A stretch of DNA of 12,203 nt from assembly GCA_013152795.1 (NCBI GenBank), contig JAADFS010000324.1:1-12203 (forward strand), in the 5' to 3' direction. Every line of letters begins with the position of its first letter. The stretch's first letter is position 1. The notes below the pieces were generated by a model. That model was not told the origin of the DNA. It saw only the letters and a list, made by a program, of their open reading frames with translations, and made no database searches. This document shows, piece by piece, positions 8,020 through 12,203 of this stretch. Made by a program: the position numbers and the translations under genes. Source of the DNA: Deferribacteres bacterium. Its GTDB lineage: Bacteria > Nitrospirota > Thermodesulfovibrionia > UBA6902.

Positions 8020-8571
8020 TTATTTCGGCACATACCTGTAAATACATCCGACACAGGAGCTCGAAGATATCACGTCGTTGCCTGTGGAATTTATCCTGTA
8101 GAAGGTATAGAAACCGCTGCCTCCGCTTTTGCCTACGCCTTCATATCCGGAGGCGAACTCTATTGCAGTGCCCCCCATCCACTTGGTGTACATCTTGTCA
8201 ATATCTACAAGCACATCCACTCCGGGGTTGTCCGGATGTATATCAATGGCCAGGTCGGGATTATTGGATGCATCGGGTGTGCCGTCAGGATCAAAAGGTG
8301 TTGACCTCAATTCCGAGGGTAAGCTCGGATCGTTAATAATGTCTGCAAAGTTTTTCGTATCCTGTGTCCTGACGGTCTCTTCAATCACCGCAGGACTGAT
8401 GTCAGCTCCTCCCTCCGCCTTTGCGATGTTTCTCTCCTTGAGCCTGATGTTTCCGGACAGCATATTTTCAAGGGAGCTGGTTCCGATCGCCGACATGCCG
8501 ACAATCGTCAGCACGAGGAGTAAGAGTAAAACAGTAACGAGGATATAACCGTTGTCTTGTTTTTTCAACAT
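8020..8571 (-). CDS. pilX: PilX-like minor pilin (PilX_N)
   Basis: This 183-aa type IV minor pilin has a short charged leader MLKKQDNG, predicted prepilin-peptidase cleavage after G8, then YILVTVLLLLLVLTIVGMSAIG. SSLENMLSGNIRLKERNIAKAEGG follows, the characteristic PilX_N pattern (usually TLQERMAGN...AFQAAEAA). The residue at +5 of the mature form is Thr and not Glu, as PilX-type pilins often lack the Glu of major pilins. The globular part is Asp/Pro-rich (FDPDGTPDASNNPDLAIDIHPDNPG, given here only as a pattern around residues 93-117). The C-terminal pair C173/C176 resembles a pilin disulfide. In known systems PilX works with PilV, PilW and PilY1 in the priming complex. The ATG at 8571 follows GAGGTG at 6-nt spacing; the GTG at 8580 lies inside that ribosome binding site and is disfavoured. 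It sits 10 nt after the pilW stop. Confidence 0.82.
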   Translation of the reverse strand: MLKKQDNGYILVTVLLLLLVLTIVGMSAIGTSSLENMLSGNIRLKERNIAKAEGGADISPAVIEETVRTQDTKNFADIINDPSLPSELRSTPFDPDGTPDASNNPDLAIDIHPDNPGVDVLVDIDKMYTKWMGGTAIEFASGYEGVGKSGGSGFYTFYRINSTGNDVISSSSCVGCIYRYVPK

Positions 8572-8581
8572 AATGTTCACC

Positions 8582-9616
8582 TCACTGATTTTTTATATTT
8601 ACAATCGTCCGCCACCACCTGCGTCTGAAATTGTCATTTGTTGGATCATGGGTGCGGTTTTCTATAGGTGACGGCGGGTTGCCCAATCCCTCATAATTGC
8701 TGTCTCCCTGGTTAGCGCGTGCAAGCACATTAACCCTTACAGCCCTGATTGTCGCAGGATCAATACCGGTTCCAAAAGATGCAGAGGTATTGTCTATATA
8801 ATCTGCATCGTCAATGACACCGTCGTTGTTAAGGTCATCTATCTGCCCGTCATTGTCGGTATCTACAGCATACGCAAACTGAAGGTCTTCTATATTTTCG
8901 GCAAGTTCATCGTCGTCTGAATTCGCAGCAGGTGCACAGGCGGCAGGGTTTGCATTTCTTCGTATCCTGTGAAGGACTTCACCTGCATCCACGCAGAATG
9001 TCGTATCTTCTATCAAGTAAACAGGACGGCCTGTATCGCAAAAACCATCGCCGTTCAGGTCCAAAAGCGGAAAATCCTGGGACAGGGGGCGGTCAAGTGT
9101 GATGGTATTGCCGGAGACGTTTATGACCCTGGCATAATTTATACCGTCAATACTCAAGGAACTCTTATCTGTAGTATTAAAAACGTTCGTGGGATCTTCA
9201 TAATCTATGTTGACAGTTGCTGACCCTAAGGGTACCGATGCAGGACAGGGTATATTATCACCGGGTCCGAAACCCTTAGGCCACAGGGTGCCCAGAATCC
9301 GGAAACCGCCTACAATCGTGATAGTATCAGGAGCAACATCGCTGTCGCTGAAGCTTACCACTGTTGTTAAACTGTTTACGGGATCCTGATTCATATCTGC
9401 CGGTACGCCGAACCCTGCGGTTTTTATATCGTTTACGATTACATCGTGGGCGATCTTGGCCTGTGTGTTTATCTCAGATACATTTTCCTGCACAACATAT
9501 GAACGCCTCTGGGCAATGTATGTTGCCGAGACGGCGGTTATAAGTATGGTGCTGACAACAATGGCGATCATCAACTCGACAAGACTGAATCCTGTGTTGT
9601 TTTTATGGAGTAGCAT
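8582..9616 (-). CDS. pilW: PilW-like minor pilin
   Basis: This is a large minor pilin (344 aa from this start) with a class III signal: leader MLLHKNNTG, cleavage after G9, mature FSLVELMIAIVVSTILITAVSATYIAQRRSY with Glu at +5. The hydrophobic helix spans about 14-33. QENVSEINTQAKIAHDVIVNDIKTAGFG (about 43-70) is the amphipathic helix found in PilW proteins. Asp-rich loops appear in the globular part: DLNGDGFCD (about 186-194) and a tandem DTDNDGQIDD/NNDGVIDDAD (about 252-272), which match calcium-loop patterns. Cys pairs could stabilise the fold. The ATG at 9616 was preferred because AAGGTGGG lies at a sensible distance; the ATG at 9622 is only 4 nt from AAGG, so it is less likely though possible. 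It overlaps pilV by 14 bp, so translational coupling is likely. In known operons PilW is part of the pilus tip priming complex. Confidence 0.88.
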   Translation of the reverse strand: MLLHKNNTGFSLVELMIAIVVSTILITAVSATYIAQRRSYVVQENVSEINTQAKIAHDVIVNDIKTAGFGVPADMNQDPVNSLTTVVSFSDSDVAPDTITIVGGFRILGTLWPKGFGPGDNIPCPASVPLGSATVNIDYEDPTNVFNTTDKSSLSIDGINYARVINVSGNTITLDRPLSQDFPLLDLNGDGFCDTGRPVYLIEDTTFCVDAGEVLHRIRRNANPAACAPAANSDDDELAENIEDLQFAYAVDTDNDGQIDDLNNDGVIDDADYIDNTSASFGTGIDPATIRAVRVNVLARANQGDSNYEGLGNPPSPIENRTHDPTNDNFRRRWWRTIVNIKNQ

Positions 9617-10121
9617 TTTCATCCCACCTTATTGTGTCCAGGGTTACGGAATGGTTTACTCCATTCCTGTCGCTCCAGCATGTCCTTACGCGGATTACGG
9701 AAACGGGTACTATCACTGTGGCGTCAGGGTCGCTTATACATGCAGGGGCAGGGGTGTTGGCGGTACACGTATCGCCGTTATCTGCCAGCCCCACGCAATC
9801 CGGTACAACCCACCATGCCCTTGTGAACTGTACATTGCCGGATATAGCCACTCCTTTGGGCGGTTGCTCATCCGTTGTGCTGCTCAGGTTTGCATATGGA
9901 GTAGCTCTCAGGTTTTCAAGCACCTGCTGGCTCAGGCTGGTGGCTATCCGCAACTCCCTGCTGGCGGCATTGCCCCTGACTGAAAAATACTGCATAGACA
10001 TTACGCCGATCATGCCGACAAGCAGTACAACCATTGCTATCATCACTTCAACCAGCGTGAAACCGCTGCACTTCATTTGTCTCTGTTTCCCCGTTCTTGT
10101 TTTTTCCTTAATCAGTTTCAT
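9603..10121 (-). CDS. pilV: PilV-like minor pilin
   Basis: This 172-aa minor pilin has the leader MKLIKEKTRTGKQRQMKCSG, cleavage predicted after G20, and mature FTLVEVMIAMVVLLVGMIGVMSMQ with Glu25 at +5. The downstream helix VRGNAASRELRIATSLSQQVLENLRATPY is the PilV pattern (usually N...A..LAQ...E.LR). The globular domain contains ISGNVQFTRAWWV (93-105), Cys109, Cys119, Cys128 and Cys148, and the ending VIRVRTCWSDRNGVNHSVTLDTIRW typical of PilV. The ATG at 10121 was chosen because it overlaps the fimT stop as ATGA (10118-10121) and follows GGAG at 6-nt spacing. The open frame extends to 10172 only because it overlaps fimT. An internal Met16 could also start a shorter leader, but has no ribosome binding site. 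Expected role: minor pilin of the tip complex with FimT, PilW and PilX. Confidence 0.9.
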   Translation of the reverse strand: MKLIKEKTRTGKQRQMKCSGFTLVEVMIAMVVLLVGMIGVMSMQYFSVRGNAASRELRIATSLSQQVLENLRATPYANLSSTTDEQPPKGVAISGNVQFTRAWWVVPDCVGLADNGDTCTANTPAPACISDPDATVIVPVSVIRVRTCWSDRNGVNHSVTLDTIRWDENATP

Positions 10122-10732
10122 CTTATCTCCAGCCACTCTGTCTCCCCCGGATTGTCTGCATCTCCGCGCCACATATGAAGGTTGAGTTTAACCGTTGAGT
10201 TGACGAGCTCAACACAGAATGTATAGGCCCTTTCCGCACCTCTATGCTGCAGGTATACATAACTGCTTCCGGGGGATACCGTGCCGTCAGGAAGGAATTG
10301 CAGCGAGTTAGTGTTCTTAATTGCAACCCCGTCCGGTCCATTGGGCGGCACGAGTACAAAATTGGTGGTGCCCAGTACGACATTTTCTCCGTATTCATCC
10401 TGCAGATCCACCTTCCTGACCGGCCCGTTTTCATATCCATCCGCCGCATCGAGCAGGGAGCCATTGCCGTCTCCGTCAAAACCGATTGAATAGGAGTTCA
10501 TAGGTATATTAAAGGTAATTAAATATTCCCTGTTTTCCTTGATGGCCATTGTCCTTGCAAGCCTCATGTTCTGGAGTAAATCTGTTGCAGCCCTCTGTAC
10601 CCTGCTCTTGGCGATAAACCGGCCGTACTGGGGGGCGGCTACAGCCGCAAGGACTGCAATTATCGACATTACGATTATAAGTTCGATGATTGATATGCCG
10701 TCTTGTTTTTTAAACATGCCGCATTTAAACAT
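10118..10732 (-). CDS. fimT: GspH/FimT-type pseudopilin
   Basis: This is the first gene of the pilus operon. From Met at 10717 it is 199 aa: leader MFKKQDG, cleavage after G7, mature ISIIELIIVMSIIAVLAAVAAPQYGRF with Glu at +5. SRVQRAATDLLQNMRLARTMAIKENREYLITF (about 38-69) is the GspH/FimT pattern, and FLPDGTVSPGS (141-151) the usual C-terminal 'F.PDGT' motif of the family. FDGDGNGSLLDAAD (80-93) is a calcium-loop-like segment. Start choice is uncertain: the ATG at 10732 adds five residues and lies on the predicted +1 of the promoter (leaderless), the ATG at 10717 gives the standard leader length but has no clear Shine-Dalgarno. The frame is open to a GTG at 10828, which lies upstream of the promoter and is rejected. 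FimT/GspH proteins act with PilV/W/X and PilY1; some bind DNA for uptake, which cannot be read from the sequence here. Confidence 0.87.
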   Translation of the reverse strand: MFKCGMFKKQDGISIIELIIVMSIIAVLAAVAAPQYGRFIAKSRVQRAATDLLQNMRLARTMAIKENREYLITFNIPMNSYSIGFDGDGNGSLLDAADGYENGPVRKVDLQDEYGENVVLGTTNFVLVPPNGPDGVAIKNTNSLQFLPDGTVSPGSSYVYLQHRGAERAYTFCVELVNSTVKLNLHMWRGDADNPGETEWLEIR

Positions 10733-10738
10733 ATCCGT

Positions 10739-10767
10739 ATTATAAGCAATTTTGATGCTAAAAACAA
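10739..10767 (-). promoter_or_regulatory. Sigma70-like promoter of the pilus operon
   Basis: On the minus strand a -35 element TTGTTT (10767-10762), a 17-nt spacer and a perfect -10 element TATAAT (10744-10739) precede fimT. The expected transcription start, 7 nt after the -10 box, is about 10732, the A of an in-frame ATG. The upstream part is AT-rich. No sigma54 (GG-N10-GC) promoter was found, although many pilin genes use one. Confidence 0.6.
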
Positions 10768-10811
10768 AAAATATTATTTGGACAGGAGTTGGAGTGAACC
10801 AGGGTAGGGTT

Positions 10812-10842
10812 TGTGTAATCTGTTTCACAAAACTGTGTAATC
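10812..10842. promoter_or_regulatory. Paired 9-bp direct repeat, candidate operator of the pilus operon
   Basis: TGTGTAATC occurs at 10812-10820 and again, identical, at 10834-10842. The period of 22 bp is about two DNA helical turns, so a protein could bind both on one face. Between them lies a small inverted repeat, CACA-AAAC-TGTG (10826-10837). The sites are about 80-110 bp upstream of the predicted pilus-operon start, a typical activator position. The regulator is unknown. The spacing does not match the CRP consensus. Confidence 0.4.
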
Positions 10843-10873
10843 CGCTTCATATCAGGGAATTCTCTATAAGTTT

Positions 10874-10938
10874 CCTTAATGTTGCATAAACCGGCAGGTC
10901 CTCCTGCCCGCCCGTAGATGTTTTTATGCACTGTAAGG
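10874..10938. repeat. 65-bp short copy of the palindromic element
   Basis: The left end is CCTTAATGTTGCATAAA (10874-10890). The right end, on the minus strand, is CCTTACAGTGCATAAAAACATC. The centre holds a hairpin, GGCAGG-TCCT-CCTGCC (10893-10908). Read on the minus strand, GCATAAAAACATC, then a G/C-rich stretch ending CTGCCGG, aligns with 2036-2072 of the larger element, so both belong to one repeat family. It lies between the divergent pilus operon and the nitroreductase gene. Confidence 0.65.
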
Positions 10939-10979
10939 GTTGGTGTTGAAGTTTTTGTAGTTGCATGTTTTCATTGTGT

Positions 10980-11008
10980 TTGCGGGCATAAATTATTTAT
11001 GTTAAAAT
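10980..11008 (+). promoter_or_regulatory. Possible promoter of the nitroreductase gene
   Basis: TTGCGG (10980-10985) and TAAAAT (11003-11008) are separated by 17 nt. A start of transcription near 11015 would put the ATG at 11017 almost at the 5' end. The -35 is weak and the region AT-rich, so this is tentative. Confidence 0.3.
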
Positions 11009-11016
11009 TTTACAAA

Positions 11017-11598
11017 ATGCTTAAGTTGCTCGTCAGAAAAAACAGAAGCTACCGCCGGTTCCGCGCGGATGAGAAGATAAGGGCGGCAACGTTGAAGGGC
11101 CTTGTGGACCTCGCACGGCTGTCCGCGTCAAGCGCAAACCTGCAGCCGCTGAAATACTACCTTTCATCTGACCCCGGGACAAATGAAAAGATATTCTCGT
11201 GCCTGAAATGGGCAGGGTATCTTAAAGACTGGGACGGCCCTGCCGAAGGTGAAAGACCGCCTGCTTATATAATTATCCTGGGCGATACACGCATCAGTAA
11301 GAGTTTCGGATATGACGCGGGAATTGCAGCACAGAGCATCCTCCTGGGAGCTGTTGAGAAAGGGCTTGGAGGGTGTATCATCGGCTCTGTTGACAGGAAG
11401 GCCCTCGCAAAGGCGCTGGGAATACCCGGGCATTTCGAGATACTCCTGGTCATCGCCCTCGGCAAACCCGCAGAAAAGGTGGTGATTGAAAAGGTCGGCG
11501 AGTCAGGGGATATCAGATACTGGCGTGATAAAAAGGGCGTTCACCATGTACCCAAAAGACAACTGAAGGATATAATCGTTACTCCTCACGGTTCCTGA
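11017..11598 (+). CDS. Nitroreductase-family flavoprotein
   Basis: This 193-aa protein is of the FMN-dependent nitroreductase family. The N-terminal NRSYRRFRADEKI (9-21) matches the 'RRSVRRF' FMN-phosphate binding motif. LVDLARLSASSANLQPLKYYL (29-49) matches the 'A...APSaxNxQPW' motif. FGYDAGIAAQSILLGAVEKGLGGCIIGS (97-124) is the dimer-interface helix and flavin loop, and LLVIALGKPAE (143-153) the usual C-terminal strand. Family members are cytoplasmic homodimers that reduce nitro compounds, quinones or flavins with NAD(P)H; the substrate cannot be read here. The ATG at 11017 was chosen to fit the family's N-terminus; another ATG at 10999 adds six residues and neither has a good ribosome binding site. 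The gene is divergent from the pilus operon and convergent with thiE, overlapping it by 20 bp. No functional link to either neighbour is evident. Confidence 0.87.
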   Translation: MLKLLVRKNRSYRRFRADEKIRAATLKGLVDLARLSASSANLQPLKYYLSSDPGTNEKIFSCLKWAGYLKDWDGPAEGERPPAYIIILGDTRISKSFGYDAGIAAQSILLGAVEKGLGGCIIGSVDRKALAKALGIPGHFEILLVIALGKPAEKVVIEKVGESGDIRYWRDKKGVHHVPKRQLKDIIVTPHGS

Positions 11599-12203
11599 CA
11601 GCGGAGAGATATTTCTCCGTGTTTTTCCTGATATCTCCCCTGAGAATACCTGAAATCACCGCAACCGCATCCGCGCCTGAAGCAAGCACATCACCGACAT
11701 TCTCGGGGGTAATCCCACCTATTGCAACCACTGGAATATTTATGCGGCTTTTGATCTTCCTGAGGGCATTCAGCCCCTTGGGCCTGCCAGCGTCTTTGGT
11801 TGCTGTGTATGATACCGGGCCGAAGCCTATGTAGTCTGCCCCTGCCTCCTGCGCCGCAACCGCCTGTTTAAGGCTGTGTGTCGAGACGCCGATGAGCTTT
11901 TTCCTGCCCATAATCCTTCTCGCTTCTTCAACAGGCATGTCATCCTGCCCGAGATGGACACCATCGGCATTGACCGCCATTGCAATGTCGATGTAATCAT
12001 TGATAATGAAGGTTGTTTTGTGTTGCAGGGTGAGGGACCTGATGGAGAGTGCCTCCCTGTAGATGTCTTTCCTGGACATCTGTTTTTCCCGCAGTTGAAT
12101 CATCCGGATGCCCGCTGCCATCGCCCTGCGCGCTGTCCGTATGTGTGACAGGCCGGAGATCTCCCTGTCCGTGATGAGATATAAAAACCCCCTCCTGCCA
12201 GGG
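11579..12203 (-). CDS. thiE: Thiamine-phosphate synthase, 5' end outside the window
   Basis: ThiE couples HMP diphosphate with thiazole phosphate carboxylate/thiazole phosphate to form thiamine phosphate. The open frame runs to the right edge with no start codon, giving 207 visible residues, close to a full ThiE (usually about 210). Motifs: GFLYLITDR (5-13), IQLREK (35-40), diphosphate- and Mg-binding INDYIDIA...VNADGVHLGQDD (about 67-88), IGVSTHS (104-110), GADYIGFGPVSYTATK (121-136), and the phosphate-binding VVAIGGITPENVGDVLASGADAVAVIS near the end (158-184). Thus the TIM-barrel is essentially complete. A Met at 12121 is an internal residue, not the start, because the conserved LYLITDR lies upstream of it. 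No TPP riboswitch is visible within the window; it would be beyond the edge. The 3' end overlaps the nitroreductase gene and holds that gene's terminator hairpin. Confidence 0.92.
   Translation of the reverse strand, partial: PGRRGFLYLITDREISGLSHIRTARRAMAAGIRMIQLREKQMSRKDIYREALSIRSLTLQHKTTFIINDYIDIAMAVNADGVHLGQDDMPVEEARRIMGRKKLIGVSTHSLKQAVAAQEAGADYIGFGPVSYTATKDAGRPKGLNALRKIKSRINIPVVAIGGITPENVGDVLASGADAVAVISGILRGDIRKNTEKYLSAVRNREE
11601..11626 (+). terminator. Intrinsic terminator of the nitroreductase gene
   Basis: CGGAGA (11602-11607) and TCTCCG (11614-11619) form a perfect 6-bp stem, with extra G-T pairs at both ends and an ATAT loop, followed by TTTTT at 11622-11626. It begins 3 nt after the nitroreductase stop and lies inside the last codons of thiE. 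Confidence 0.6.

Noticed and set aside
10745..10765. Sigma54 promoter for the pilin gene (AGCA...TTGC on the minus strand)
   Set aside because: The -24 GG is missing and the spacing to TTGC is off by one, while a good -35/-10 pair fits the same place.
10812..10829. CRP-like site (TGTG...CACA)
   Set aside because: The half-sites TGTG and CACA are 10 nt apart rather than the 8 between TGTG and CACA in the CRP consensus, and the inner A/T positions do not match. The direct repeat is the stronger signal.
12119..12121. ATG at 12121 as the thiE start
   Set aside because: The conserved LYLITDR beta-strand is encoded upstream in the same frame up to the window edge, so this Met is internal.

Overview
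The window looks like a chromosomal piece of a Gram-negative, type IV pilus-bearing bacterium. The evidence is diderm features (a lipobox lipoprotein, PilY1 with a signal peptide, class III prepilin leaders) and the gene content. The gene styles and the eno-ftsB order would suit a Nitrospirota or Desulfobacterota (deltaproteobacterial) lineage, but this is an impression and not a demonstrated assignment. No tRNA, rRNA, CRISPR array, transposase or phage gene is visible.

Layout. (1) Positions 24-2017, plus strand: a housekeeping run of enolase (eno), a DivIC/FtsB-type division protein and QueD (6-carboxytetrahydropterin synthase). The eno reading frame breaks near its 3' end: the last 52 codons of a normal enolase are present but in another frame. 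(2) Positions 2025-2239: the gap between convergent genes is filled almost exactly by a roughly 215-bp imperfect palindrome that resembles a MITE or REPIN. (3) Positions 10732 down to 2241, minus strand: a tightly packed pilus-assembly operon, in transcription order fimT/gspH-like pilin, pilV, pilW, pilX, a small secreted PilY2-like protein, pilY1, and an Ig-domain lipoprotein. Adjacent genes overlap by 4-14 bp or lie about 10 bp apart, which implies one transcript. (4) Positions 10733-11016: an intergenic control region with a sigma70-like promoter whose predicted +1 falls on the first ATG of the pilin gene, a 9-bp direct repeat with a 22-bp period, and a second, 65-bp copy of the palindromic element. 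(5) Positions 11017-11598, plus strand: a nitroreductase-family flavoprotein with an intrinsic terminator. Its 3' end overlaps that of thiE (thiamine phosphate synthase, minus strand), which runs off the right edge of the window.

How it works together. FimT, PilV, PilW, PilX and PilY1 are, in known systems, the minor pilin/adhesin complex that primes type IV pilus assembly and sits at the pilus tip. No major pilin gene (pilA/pilE) or assembly ATPase is in the window, so those must be elsewhere. The less usual parts are a PilY1 whose von Willebrand A domain is interrupted by a concanavalin/DUF1349-like domain, a translationally coupled lipoprotein with Ig/cadherin-like repeats, and several Asp-rich calcium-loop-like motifs across the operon. 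The most novel non-coding signal is the palindromic repeat family found at both ends of the pilus operon.
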